This document shows positions 9,036 to 18,104 of a stretch of DNA of 64,000 nucleotides, piece after piece (positions within the stretch are counted from its first letter, which is position 1; every line of letters begins with the position of its first letter). The stretch is from NCBI RefSeq assembly GCF_010725055.1, contig NZ_BJKB01000007.1:1-64000 (forward strand), given 5' to 3'. The notes beneath the pieces were generated by a model, which ran no database searches, had not been told where the DNA came from, and was given only the letters and a program-made list of their open reading frames with translations. This stretch comes from Gelidibacter japonicus (GTDB lineage Bacteria > Bacteroidota > Bacteroidia > Flavobacteriales > Flavobacteriaceae). A program made the translations under genes and the position numbers.

Positions 9036-9412
9036 ATGACATAAAACGGGATTTCCCAAATCATCTTTCATTGCGCCTTGAAAGTGCACAGGCATTAGGT
9101 CCTGGACTTCTTGAGAGTGCTTATGAAGCGTGTATGTTCTATGAACTAAAAAAATTGGGAATCTTAGTTGAAAGACAGAAACCATTACCCTTAATATATG
9201 AAGAAGTAAAATTAGATGTTGGATATAGAGTGGATTTGATTATTGAAAATAAAATTATAATAGAAATTAAATCTGTTGAGGCGTTAAACGATATCCATAT
9301 AGCACAAGAACTGACCTATTTAAAATTATCAGATTGCAAATTAGGCATGCTTCTAAATTCTAATGTTACTCTGATCAAAAGCGGAATAAAACGAATCACA
9401 AATAACTTATAA
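9036..9412 (+). pseudogene. GxxExxY family protein, broken by a stop codon and a frameshift
   Basis: The 3' part (from about 9090) encodes the recognisable core ALGPGLLESAYEACMFYELKK, then VDLIIENKIIIEIKSVEAL and a normal C-terminus. The GxxExxY name comes from the GLLESAY motif, and the fold is predicted to be PD-(D/E)XK nuclease-like. The missing N-terminus is present in the +1-shifted frame: ATG at 9036, TAA at codon 3 (9042-9044), then NGISQIIFHCALKVHR up to about 9092, where one base must be restored to join the core frame. So there are two lesions, a nonsense change and a 1-nt deletion. A TTG-initiated 113-residue fragment could still be translated but would lack the first helix. The remnant separates the TolC and adaptor genes of one operon. 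Confidence 0.8.
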
Positions 9413-9453
9413 AACAAACATTACAACACCTTAATCCATTAAATCAATCAAAA

Positions 9454-10641
9454 ATGAAATACATACTCACCATCTTAACATTAAGTATTCTCCTGACCTC
9501 CTGCGGTGATGGCAAAAAAAACACGGTTGAAAAAGCATTGGAAAGCAATGATCTTGAAACCATCCGAAAAAAGAGAGCGGAACTTGTAGACCAGCAGCAA
9601 GTGCTCCACGATAAGATCATGTTGTTGGATGAAAAAATCTCGGTTTTGGACACCACCAAAAACGTTCCCCTCGTTACCGCATTTAAAGCCACTCCGGAAG
9701 AATTCAATCACGTATTGGAACTACAAGGGAATGTTACCACCAAGGATTTAATGGTCATAACACCAGAGTATAACGGTATCCTTACCAACGTTTATGTGAA
9801 AGAAGGCCAATGGGTGAGCAAAGGTCAAACTCTAGCTAAGATTGACGATGGCGGATTGAGTCAGCAATTAGCGCAACAGCAGATCCAAAAGGATTTGGCG
9901 CAAACCACTTTCGAACGTCAAAAACGATTGTGGGATCAAAAAATTGGAAGTGAAATCCAATTTCTGCAAGCAAAATCCAATTATGAAGGACAGGTTGAAG
10001 CGGTGAACCAAATCCAGCAACAAATATCAAAAACTATTGTAAAAGCGCCATTTTCAGGGAAAATTGATGCTATTATTACAGAACAAGGCAGCGTTGTTGT
10101 GGCAGGGCAAACACAATTAATGCAGATAGTAAATTTGGATAATATGTATATTGAAACTGAGGTTCCAGAACGTCACCTCAACACCATTACCGTAGGGAAA
10201 AATGTAGAGGTCATCTTCCCTATTCTCGGAAAAACCATCAATACCAAAGTGCGTCAAATCAGCAATGTTATCAATCCTTCCAATAGAACATTTAAAGCAG
10301 AAATTGCTATTCCTAATAAGGAAAGGGATATTAAGCCCAATTTGACCGCGCGATTAAAGATTAACGATTACACGAATAAAGAGGCAATTTTAATTCCACA
10401 AAGCATTATTTCTGAAAATGCCGAAGGTGAACAATATGTATATGTGGTGAAGGACAAAAATGATAGAAATCAAGGCACGGCTACCAGAGTAATTATCAAA
10501 ACTGGACGCACGCAAGGTGATCTGATCGAGGTCTTGGAAGGAATAGAAAATAGTGCGGAACTGATCCAGGAAGGCGCAAGAAGTGTCAAAGACGGACAAA
10601 CCGTAGAAATACTAATATTAGATAACCAACAAAATGACTAA
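9454..10641 (+). CDS. RND efflux periplasmic adaptor (HlyD/AcrA family lipoprotein)
   Basis: Membrane-fusion protein that links the inner-membrane RND pump with TolC. The 395-residue protein starts with a lipoprotein signal (lipobox LLTSC, Cys at about residue 17), then a coiled-coil segment (about 25-65), a biotinyl-lipoyl-like half (GILTNVYVKEGQWVSKGQTL), the alpha-hairpin (about 130-190), the second lipoyl half (KTIVKAPFSGKIDAI) and beta-barrel/membrane-proximal domains. Its 3' end overlaps the pump gene by 8 bases, which implies translational coupling. Confidence 0.94.
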   Translation: MKYILTILTLSILLTSCGDGKKNTVEKALESNDLETIRKKRAELVDQQQVLHDKIMLLDEKISVLDTTKNVPLVTAFKATPEEFNHVLELQGNVTTKDLMVITPEYNGILTNVYVKEGQWVSKGQTLAKIDDGGLSQQLAQQQIQKDLAQTTFERQKRLWDQKIGSEIQFLQAKSNYEGQVEAVNQIQQQISKTIVKAPFSGKIDAIITEQGSVVVAGQTQLMQIVNLDNMYIETEVPERHLNTITVGKNVEVIFPILGKTINTKVRQISNVINPSNRTFKAEIAIPNKERDIKPNLTARLKINDYTNKEAILIPQSIISENAEGEQYVYVVKDKNDRNQGTATRVIIKTGRTQGDLIEVLEGIENSAELIQEGARSVKDGQTVEILILDNQQND

Positions 10642-13600
10642 AAAAAGAAAACAGGTGGAAAAGGAGTTTGGCTTGTCTTCATGGGCAATTACCAATAAAA
10701 CGACCATGTATGTGCTGATTGCCGTGATTTTCTATTTAGGCGTTTCCGCATTTTTCAGTATGCCTCGGGAAAGTTTTCCGGAAGTCAACATCACTAAAGT
10801 TTTTGTAAGTTCCATTTTCCCTGGAAACACGGCAGAAGATATTGAAAAACTCATCACCGATCCGCTTGAGGACAAGCTGAAAACCTTAAGTAATGTGGTA
10901 GAGATCACCTCTACATCCCAAGAAGATTTTTCTATGGTGGTTGTGGAATTTGATGAAAACATTACCGTAGAACAAGCTAAACAAAAGGTAAAGGATGAAA
11001 TAGACAGTGAAACTGCCAGTGAGGATTGGCCGACATTTAACGATGCCAAAGTTGTACCTGATGTTTTTGAAATGAGCCTTTCTGAAGAAATGCCCATTCT
11101 TAATATTAATATTTCGGGAGACTATACAGTTGAGAAACTCAAGGAATTTGCAGAATACCTCCAGGATGAAATTGAGGATATTCAGGAAATTAAAAAAGCG
11201 GACATTCGTGGTGCACAGGAAAAGGAGATAGAAGTGGCCGTGGATATCTATAAAATGATGGCGTCCCAGGTTACTTTTAATGATATTATAGGAGCTATAA
11301 AAAATGGAAATGTCACGATGTCTGCAGGAAATTTAATAGCCAGCGGACAAAGACGTACCATTCGTGTTTTGGGTGAAATTAACACGCCCAAAGAATTGGA
11401 GAACTTTGTGGTCAAGTCAGAGGACAGGAATGCCATATATCTTAAAGATGTAGCTACCGTAACGTTTAAAGAAGAAGATAAAACCACCTTTGCACGCGAA
11501 TTTGGGGATCCAGTGGTTATGTTGGACGTAAAGAAGCGTGCCGGAAAGAACATGGTGGATGCGGTAGAGCAGGTTAAAGTTATAATTGATAAAGCCAAGG
11601 CTGAAGTCTTCCCACCAGACCTGAAGATTTCTATTGCCAATGACCAGTCTTCAGTAACCATAGGTCAGGTTGATGACTTGGTCAACAATATTATTTTTGG
11701 GGTCATCTTGGTCGTGACGGTTCTGATGTTCTTCTTAGGATTTAAGAATGCCGTTTTTGTTGGATTCGCAATTCCGATGTCCATGTTCATGTCCTTAATG
11801 ATCCTGAATATGCTGGGCCATAGTTTGAACACTATGGTGCTTTTTGGATTGATCATGGGTTTGGGAATGTTGGTTGACAACGGGATTGTAGTGGTTGAAA
11901 ACGTCTATCGATTGATGGATGAAGAAGGCATGAGCCGTGTAGAAGCTGCCAAAAAAGGTATTGGAGAGATTGCATTTCCGATCATTATTTCTACGGCTAC
12001 AACCGTTGCGGCATTTATCCCGTTAGGATTATGGCCAGGAATTATGGGCGAATTCATGATGATTCTACCCATTACTTTATCTATAGTTCTTGGGTCCTCA
12101 TTGTTTGTTGCCATATTTTTCAACTCCGTTTTGGTATCTCAATATATGAGTATTGAGGATAAAAACATGCCTTTAAAGCGCATTATCATCATTACTAGTG
12201 TAATGGCCATTATAGGACTGATTGTATTTTTTGTAGCCGGTGAATATCGCGCGCTTGGTTCATTAATGATATTTACGGCTATCATGCTATGGGTATATCG
12301 TTTCTTCCTAAGAAAATGGGCCAATAGCTTTCAAAATAGTACGTTAGTTAAACTAGAAAATTGGTATGAACGTCAACTTCGTAGAGCGCTTTCCGGAAAG
12401 ATGCCCTACATTTTAAGCCTTGGGACATTTGCCCTGTTGATTCTGGCATTCATAGGGTTTGGTGCATCTTTAGGTGCCAAGCGCACAAAAGTAGAGTTTT
12501 TCCCAGATAATAAACCAAATCAAATTATAGTATATATTGAATACCCTCAAGGTACTGCCATTGAAAAGACCAACGCCATTACAAAACAAATTGAAAAACG
12601 CGTTTATAATGTCATAAATGATGATCAATATCGTGACGGAGATTATAACTTCTTGGTAGAAAGTGCCGTTTCTCAGGTTGGCGAAGGCGCTGGAGATCCA
12701 CAAGCAGATATGGGGTCGGCCGCTGAAATGCCGCACAAAGCTAAAATCACAGCCTCCATGCGTGAATTTAAATACCGAAGAGGCGCTGACAGTGAGCTGC
12801 TTCGTCAAAAAGTCCAGGAAGCTTTGGTAGGCATCTATCCTGGCGTGTTGATATCGGTTGAAAAGGACGCCAATGGTCCACCGGTAGGCGCACCAATCAA
12901 TATAGAAATCCAAGGTGAAGATTATAACGAATTGATTGCCGTTGCAGAAAACATGCGTGAATTTATAAATACCAAAAATATTGCGGGTATTGATGAACTC
13001 AAAATTGATGTCAACAAGGACAAGCCGAGCATGCGTGTCATTATTGATCGCGAAAAAGCAGGTGAACTTGGCGTAAGTGCGGCTCAGATAGGCCAGCAAT
13101 TACGAAACTCCATATTTGGGGCAAAAGCAGGCATTTATAAGGAAGGAGGAGACAACTATGATATATATGTGCGCTTTAATGAAGATATCCGTTACAACAC
13201 CAATGCACTGTTTAACCAAAATATCACATTTAGAGATAACAAAGGTCAGATAAAAGACATTCCATTATCCACTCTCATTAAATATGAAAACACTTCAGGT
13301 TTTAGTGCCATTAAACATAAAGGCACCAATCGGGTGGTGACGGTCTATTCTGCACTAACGCCAGGATACACCGATGCGGGGGCCATTGTGGCACAGATCC
13401 AAAACGAAATGAAAAGCTATGAGAACATGCCTGAAAGCATCAAAATTGATTATACGGGACAAATTGAAGAGCAAGAAAAACAAATGACATTTTTGGTGGG
13501 GGCCTTTTTAACTGGGCTCGGACTGATCTTCTTTATCCTTATTTTCCAATTCAATTCCATATCAAAACCTGCCATTATCATGTTGGCCATATTTTTGAGT

Positions 13601-14134
13601 TTTATAGGTGTATTTGGAGGTATCGTGATCACTGGAAGTGCTTTTGTGATTATGATGACCATGGTTGGAATTATTTCCTTGGCGGGGATTGTAGTAAATA
13701 ACGGTGTTGTTCTTTTAGATTATGCCGAATTGCTCATCGAACGTAAAAAATACCAACTCAATTTAGAAAAAAGCGACTATTTGGAAATTGATGATCTGTT
13801 TGAATGTATTATTAAGGCTGGTAAAGCCCGTTTGCGTCCGGTTTTATTAACAGCGATCACAACTATTTTAGGATTGGTGCCTTTGGCTATCGGTCTAAAC
13901 ATTAATTTCTTTTCGTTGTTTAGAGAATTCGATGCCGATATCTATATGGGTGGAGACAACGTTGTATTTTGGGGGCCCTTGGCTTGGACCGTAATTTATG
14001 GATTGCTGATTGCAACATTCTTGACCCTAATTGTCGTACCAATTTTATTCTTTTTGGTGACCAAGTTTAAAATATGGTTGCGTTTTAAAATAAGATCGAT
14101 CAATGAAGATTTGGACCAAGAAATGGCGGAATAA
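10634..14134 (+). CDS. RND-family inner membrane efflux transporter
   Basis: Proton-driven pump subunit of 1166 residues. It shows the two-fold RND architecture: TM1 near residues 20-40, a large periplasmic loop, TM2-6 (VLMFFLGFKNAVFVGFAIP, LFGLIMGLGMLVDNGIVVVE with the conserved paired acidic/Asn region), a second periplasmic loop and a C-terminal TM8-12 block. It is about 100 residues longer than AcrB; the extra length includes an additional hydrophobic pair (about residues 515-565, IIIITSVMAIIGLIVFFVAG and ALGSLMIFTAIMLWVYRFF) between the two halves. The gene overlaps the adaptor by 8 bases and is followed by a hairpin at 14160-14191. Substrate unknown; hydrophobic drugs, bile-like compounds or lipids are possible. 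Confidence 0.95.
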   Translation: MTKKRKQVEKEFGLSSWAITNKTTMYVLIAVIFYLGVSAFFSMPRESFPEVNITKVFVSSIFPGNTAEDIEKLITDPLEDKLKTLSNVVEITSTSQEDFSMVVVEFDENITVEQAKQKVKDEIDSETASEDWPTFNDAKVVPDVFEMSLSEEMPILNINISGDYTVEKLKEFAEYLQDEIEDIQEIKKADIRGAQEKEIEVAVDIYKMMASQVTFNDIIGAIKNGNVTMSAGNLIASGQRRTIRVLGEINTPKELENFVVKSEDRNAIYLKDVATVTFKEEDKTTFAREFGDPVVMLDVKKRAGKNMVDAVEQVKVIIDKAKAEVFPPDLKISIANDQSSVTIGQVDDLVNNIIFGVILVVTVLMFFLGFKNAVFVGFAIPMSMFMSLMILNMLGHSLNTMVLFGLIMGLGMLVDNGIVVVENVYRLMDEEGMSRVEAAKKGIGEIAFPIIISTATTVAAFIPLGLWPGIMGEFMMILPITLSIVLGSSLFVAIFFNSVLVSQYMSIEDKNMPLKRIIIITSVMAIIGLIVFFVAGEYRALGSLMIFTAIMLWVYRFFLRKWANSFQNSTLVKLENWYERQLRRALSGKMPYILSLGTFALLILAFIGFGASLGAKRTKVEFFPDNKPNQIIVYIEYPQGTAIEKTNAITKQIEKRVYNVINDDQYRDGDYNFLVESAVSQVGEGAGDPQADMGSAAEMPHKAKITASMREFKYRRGADSELLRQKVQEALVGIYPGVLISVEKDANGPPVGAPINIEIQGEDYNELIAVAENMREFINTKNIAGIDELKIDVNKDKPSMRVIIDREKAGELGVSAAQIGQQLRNSIFGAKAGIYKEGGDNYDIYVRFNEDIRYNTNALFNQNITFRDNKGQIKDIPLSTLIKYENTSGFSAIKHKGTNRVVTVYSALTPGYTDAGAIVAQIQNEMKSYENMPESIKIDYTGQIEEQEKQMTFLVGAFLTGLGLIFFILIFQFNSISKPAIIMLAIFLSFIGVFGGIVITGSAFVIMMTMVGIISLAGIVVNNGVVLLDYAELLIERKKYQLNLEKSDYLEIDDLFECIIKAGKARLRPVLLTAITTILGLVPLAIGLNINFFSLFREFDADIYMGGDNVVFWGPLAWTVIYGLLIATFLTLIVVPILFFLVTKFKIWLRFKIRSINEDLDQEMAE

Positions 14135-14159
14135 TCGCCCTTAAAAAAAACAATATTTA

Positions 14160-14191
14160 AAAGACCAACCGACCTAGTTCAGTTGGTCTTT
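14160..14191 (+). terminator. Terminator of the efflux operon
   Basis: Ten-base-pair stem AAAGACCAAC/GTTGGTCTTT with a 12-nt loop, 25 bases past the RND stop codon; the following T-run is short. Confidence 0.6.
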
Positions 14192-14295
14192 ATTATGTCA
14201 CAGCCCAAGACTTCATCAAAATACGGTGATGCCAATCAAATCTTCAAGTTATCATGACCGCGTTTTAATACATCAGTTGTCATATAAAATAACAA

Positions 14296-14326
14296 CACCC
14301 TAAAGGAATGTTATCCGTTTAGGGTG
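14296..14326 (-). terminator. Terminator of the phosphate transporter gene
   Basis: Stem CACCCTAAA/TTTAGGGTG (9 bp) located 27 bases beyond the stop of the convergent phosphate transporter gene, followed on the minus strand by a T-rich stretch. Confidence 0.6.
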
Positions 14327-14352
14327 CTTTGTTTTAACAGTGAAGTTCTCTC

Positions 14353-16671
14353 CTATTTCTTATGCTTTTCAGGAAATGGAATAGGTTTTACAGAACTATC
14401 ATGTGCATGGTAATACTCTTCCAAAAGATTCATGGTTGCTGTTAACAAGTCTTTTGTCTCCAACAAAATACTGAAGTATAAGGTCGTGTTTTTTGGGCTT
14501 GATTCTTCTGTACGGGTACGTTCTACCTGTTTTTGGATCTTATCTGTAACCAGAGATACAATTTCCTTTTTTCTTCCGAGAATAATCCCAATTTCCTCAA
14601 ACGAATGCGATTCAAAGGCATTTCTTGTGTTATTGAACAAGCGCTCAAATCGTTCATCCACTTCCTTGAGCTCTTTGATCTGACTGAACTTTAATTTTTT
14701 ATGGTTGTTGTGGATGTGTTTATGGCTCACTTTTGAAATGTACTCCAAAGACTGGGTCATATCCTGTAAGAAGCCCAAAATATTGATATAAAAATTACTG
14801 GCACCCACACTTGAATCGTCCAGGTTTTTAATAAAATAGAAAATATTATCACGCAGTTCTTCTACCTCCTCCGATAGTTTTCTTACCTGCTTTTTGTTTT
14901 TCTTCAATAAGGAAAGATCCTGCAAAGCGAGTCCGTTGATAGCATTCGTATAAATTCTATTTCCGCGTTTCACAACATTGGCAATATTCTTGGCACTTTC
15001 GTGGATAACTCCTTGTACTGAGCTGCTTTCGGTTTTATTCAAACGATCTTCAGCCTTAGTTTCCTTCAATTTTTCGCTATGGGCAATAGAACTCTTAATG
15101 AGCAGTCCAAAAGCCACCAACAATAATATAGGGAACATGATCTTGATGTTCAAATTTAGTAAGTAAGCCACTAAAGCCGCTGAAACGAAGGCACTGATTG
15201 CGGTAAAGAACCAGCCACCAATGACATTGATGACTCCCGCCACTCTATAAACAGCACTTTCTGCACCCCAAGCCCTATCCGCCAAAGAGGATCCCATAGC
15301 CACCATGAAGGTCACGTAGGTTGTGGACAAAGGCAGTTTCCAAGAGGTGGCGATGGCAATCAACACAGCAGCAACCATGAGGTTTACGGCAGCCCTTACC
15401 AAATCAAACGAGGGCAATTCGTGTACTTTATCCCTTGCCAATTTAATGACAGGAGGTTCAAATTGCTTGTCAATCTTAGCTTCCCAAGACTTTGGGAGTA
15501 TATATGAGGACATTTGAGACAATCCTATGGCCACTCTAACAAAAATTCTTGACAAAAAGTTGGGCTGAAACCTCTCTTTAGTCTCTCCTTGACTTGAGAG
15601 ATCAATTGACGTCTTTACCACGTTTTTAGCTTTTGAAGAAAACCAAAGCGTCACTACCATGACCACACCTGCCAAGAGCAGCAATAATGTAGGTGTTGAA
15701 GCCGCCTCACCCAAACTTGCCATGGAAAATTCTGAAGCAGAGAGGCCCATGGTATTCACTGCCGGATCCATAAAATCAGAATAGGCCTGGAATGCACCAA
15801 TGGTAGGGCCGATAAAGTTGACCAAATCATTCCCTGCAAAGGCTAAGGCCAATGCAAATGTACCGACCAAAATGACCAATTTATAAATGTTGGTCTTCAA
15901 AAATTCTATCACAGCATAGGACAGCAATATCCAAAATAAGAGACTAATGGCAACAATATATAATACTTGTTGCTCTAAAAACTCCTTTATGGTTACATTG
16001 CCAATGAGTTCATAGCTTATGTTGGCAAAGTTAGTTCCGCCTATACCTTTGATAAAGATGAAATAGGTTATCGAAGTCAATGCGATACCTCCAAACAGAG
16101 CACCAACCCAATTGGCTTTCTTTTCAAAATCGTAAGAAAGCAATAGTCTGGCTACCCACTGTACAAAAGCACCAATAGAAAAAGCCACAACAACTGAAAG
16201 CAATATCCCAAAGATAATTTCAGATACTTTATCTGTATTGATATAGTCGAAAACAGCCATATATCCACCACCATCATGACTGATTTTAATCAAAGTCATT
16301 GCAACCGCTGCTCCAAGCAACTCGAAGACAATGGAAACCGTGGTAGAAGTTGGCAGTCCAATAGAGTTAAAAAAATCTAACAGTAAAATATCAGTGAGCA
16401 TGACCGCCATAAAAATAATCATGATTTCACTGAACATAAATTGATCAGGATGAAAAATCCCACTCCGGGCGATTTCCATCATACCACTTGAAAATATAGC
16501 GCCAATCCCAATTCCAAGACTCGCAACAATCATGAGTGTCCTAAAGGAAACAGCTTTTGAACCCATTGCGGAGTTTAAAAAGTTAACGGCATCATTGCTG
16601 ACACCGACTACCAAATCAGCAACCGCTAAAATGGCTAAGGCAATGATCATGTATAAATAAATGTTGTCCAT
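14353..16671 (-). CDS. Inorganic phosphate transporter, PiT family, with C-terminal PhoU-like domain
   Basis: A 772-residue ion-coupled phosphate symporter. Two PiT signature regions are visible: near the N-terminus VGVSNDAVNFLNSAMGSKAV with GLPTSTTVSIVFELLGAAVA, and again near residue 455-500 with WKLPLSTTYVTFMVAMGSSL. About a dozen hydrophobic segments cover residues 1-545. The last roughly 210 residues are soluble, charged and helical (LRKLSEEVEELRDNIFYF), resembling a PhoU/DUF47-like cytosolic domain that could gate or regulate transport. A porin gene of the OprP/OprO type lies 69 bases upstream on the same strand; two exact TAACATT repeats 11 bp apart sit in that gap, pointing to phosphate control. 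Confidence 0.93.
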   Translation of the reverse strand: MDNIYLYMIIALAILAVADLVVGVSNDAVNFLNSAMGSKAVSFRTLMIVASLGIGIGAIFSSGMMEIARSGIFHPDQFMFSEIMIIFMAVMLTDILLLDFFNSIGLPTSTTVSIVFELLGAAVAMTLIKISHDGGGYMAVFDYINTDKVSEIIFGILLSVVVAFSIGAFVQWVARLLLSYDFEKKANWVGALFGGIALTSITYFIFIKGIGGTNFANISYELIGNVTIKEFLEQQVLYIVAISLLFWILLSYAVIEFLKTNIYKLVILVGTFALALAFAGNDLVNFIGPTIGAFQAYSDFMDPAVNTMGLSASEFSMASLGEAASTPTLLLLLAGVVMVVTLWFSSKAKNVVKTSIDLSSQGETKERFQPNFLSRIFVRVAIGLSQMSSYILPKSWEAKIDKQFEPPVIKLARDKVHELPSFDLVRAAVNLMVAAVLIAIATSWKLPLSTTYVTFMVAMGSSLADRAWGAESAVYRVAGVINVIGGWFFTAISAFVSAALVAYLLNLNIKIMFPILLLVAFGLLIKSSIAHSEKLKETKAEDRLNKTESSSVQGVIHESAKNIANVVKRGNRIYTNAINGLALQDLSLLKKNKKQVRKLSEEVEELRDNIFYFIKNLDDSSVGASNFYINILGFLQDMTQSLEYISKVSHKHIHNNHKKLKFSQIKELKEVDERFERLFNNTRNAFESHSFEEIGIILGRKKEIVSLVTDKIQKQVERTRTEESSPKNTTLYFSILLETKDLLTATMNLLEEYYHAHDSSVKPIPFPEKHKK

Positions 16672-16718
16672 AATTTAGTTTAAAATAGTTTGCAAATATC
16701 CCTACAGTTTTTGAAGGG

Positions 16719-16736
16719 AATGTTACCGCAATGTTA
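16719..16736 (-). promoter_or_regulatory. Pho-box-like direct repeat upstream of the phosphate transporter
   Basis: Two exact TAACATT heptamers on the minus strand start 11 bases apart (16736-16730 and 16725-16719), 22 bases before a TTTG (16696-16693) that could be the -7 box (GATATTTG). The same motif occurs before the porin gene. Confidence 0.5.
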
Positions 16737-16740
16737 TTTC

Positions 16741-17940
16741 TTAAAAGTGAACGGCAAATTGCAACCGCCACAGTAATTCGTCATTTGATAGGTTCATTGC
16801 TAAGTAACTCACATCAGATTGGACTTTTAATTTATGATCTAGGATATATTTTGAAACCCCTATAGTATACTGGTTTTGGAGGTCTTTTAACGTGATGCTT
16901 TTATCAAAATCAATATTTGTAAATCTTCCAGATACTTCCCAATTGTTTTTAAGGATATAACCCGCCTGAAAATTCAAACCACTTCCTATTTTAACGATAT
17001 CACCGGTAAGAGAACCATCTGAATTCTTTGCCAATGGATCATCAGCAGTTCTATCAGCATATTCAGCCATCAATGAGAAGCCTCGATATTTAAACATGGC
17101 ATCAATAAATAATGTTGAGATATTTGTTTCATAAAAACCGGTATCGGTAATCATATAAGAACCGCGATTACTTTGGGTCTTTACCGCATTGTGATTGAAA
17201 TCATAAGAGGCCCCTATGGCAAATTTAGGAGCGTGCTCTCTATAGATATCACCTCCCACATAATCTCCTTTCTTTATAAAATCGCCAAAAGGAAGAAGCT
17301 CCAATCGCGATGTGTATTGAAATCCGCCAATGTTCCATGAGGTAATATTACGTCCTTCGCCTTGCGAAATGGCAAATGCCTCTTTAATAATGAATTCATC
17401 TGAAAGTTGAAAATGGTGTCTAAATTGAATTCCGAGATCCCGTTCTAAGCCATAATTAGTGTTCAAAAGGGATCGATCAACCAACTGAAGACTTCCTGAA
17501 GAAATGAGGTCGTCCCTATTTCCAGGAAGTTTTGTTTGTCCGAACCATAATTCGAAGTTTTCATAAAAATTCCATTTTATAACCGCATCCAGAATGTAGC
17601 GCGGTGCATTGGAGGTATATTTTGAAGCCCCAGATATATCTCTATTAGAAAGACCTATGGCTATTTTATAAGTTAATTTGGGAGAATAAACAAAACCATC
17701 AAACTTAAGGCGCGCCCTTCTGATCAAGAAATTGGTCTCCGCATCCGAAAAACTCGAATCTTCGTCCCATTGGGCAAATGTCTGAAATTGTAGTTGCATA
17801 CCAACTTTCATGGACCAGGTACTATCCTTTCCCTTGAGATTAAGAATACCATCGCCAAACTTGGGAGCCTTGATCTCCTGGGCATGGACCATTGAAAACG
17901 CAATAAAAAACAAAACCAAAAGTGTAGGTCGAAATGTCAT
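16741..17940 (-). CDS. Phosphate-selective porin O/P family outer membrane protein
   Basis: A 399-residue outer-membrane beta-barrel of the OprP/OprO type. It has a signal peptide (MTFRPTLLVLFFIAFSMVHA, then Q), the early conserved WSMKVGMQLQFQTFAQWDED and FLIRRARLKFDGFVY, the middle ELWFGQTKLPGNRDDLIS with SLLNTNYGLERDLGIQFRH, and a terminal aromatic (FAVHF). Members let phosphate or polyphosphate across the outer membrane, although many homologues are less specific. Its position upstream of and co-directional with the PiT transporter makes a phosphate role likely: the pair covers outer and inner membrane. The upstream region holds three 11-bp repeats and a perfect 28-bp palindrome. Confidence 0.9.
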   Translation of the reverse strand: MTFRPTLLVLFFIAFSMVHAQEIKAPKFGDGILNLKGKDSTWSMKVGMQLQFQTFAQWDEDSSFSDAETNFLIRRARLKFDGFVYSPKLTYKIAIGLSNRDISGASKYTSNAPRYILDAVIKWNFYENFELWFGQTKLPGNRDDLISSGSLQLVDRSLLNTNYGLERDLGIQFRHHFQLSDEFIIKEAFAISQGEGRNITSWNIGGFQYTSRLELLPFGDFIKKGDYVGGDIYREHAPKFAIGASYDFNHNAVKTQSNRGSYMITDTGFYETNISTLFIDAMFKYRGFSLMAEYADRTADDPLAKNSDGSLTGDIVKIGSGLNFQAGYILKNNWEVSGRFTNIDFDKSITLKDLQNQYTIGVSKYILDHKLKVQSDVSYLAMNLSNDELLWRLQFAVHF

Positions 17941-17944
17941 TTCT

Positions 17945-17972
17945 ATCAGTTCTTTGCTAGCAAAGAACTGAT
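17945..17972 (-). promoter_or_regulatory. Perfect 28-bp palindrome at the porin start
   Basis: ATCAGTTCTTTGCT joined directly to its exact reverse complement, ending 4 bases before the porin ATG. It may be an operator or, in RNA, a hairpin with loop CTAG next to the start codon. The arm contains TTCTTTG, a possible degenerate -7 box. Confidence 0.75.
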
Positions 17973-17973
17973 T

Positions 17974-18006
17974 TCAATGTTAACTTAATGTTTCGTAATC
18001 GTTAAG
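17974..18006 (-). promoter_or_regulatory. Pho-box-like triple 11-bp direct repeat upstream of the porin
   Basis: Read on the minus strand from 18006: CTTAACGATTA, CGAAACATTAA, GTTAACATTGA, three consecutive 11-mers sharing an AAC core. The last unit carries the TAACATT heptamer that is repeated upstream of the phosphate transporter. E. coli Pho boxes are also tandem 11-bp direct repeats. Confidence 0.55.
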
Positions 18007-18104
18007 TTTTTAAAAACACGTTTGATAAAACCTCTTATCAAAATGAACACCAAAAAAAGTAGAGCGTAAGAGATGTTAGGCATAGTATTTAAATCCAGCT
18101 TATT

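Noticed and set aside
9071-9412. GxxExxY gene taken as an intact short protein from TTG
   Set aside because: The missing N-terminus is found in the neighbouring frame, so the gene is broken rather than short.
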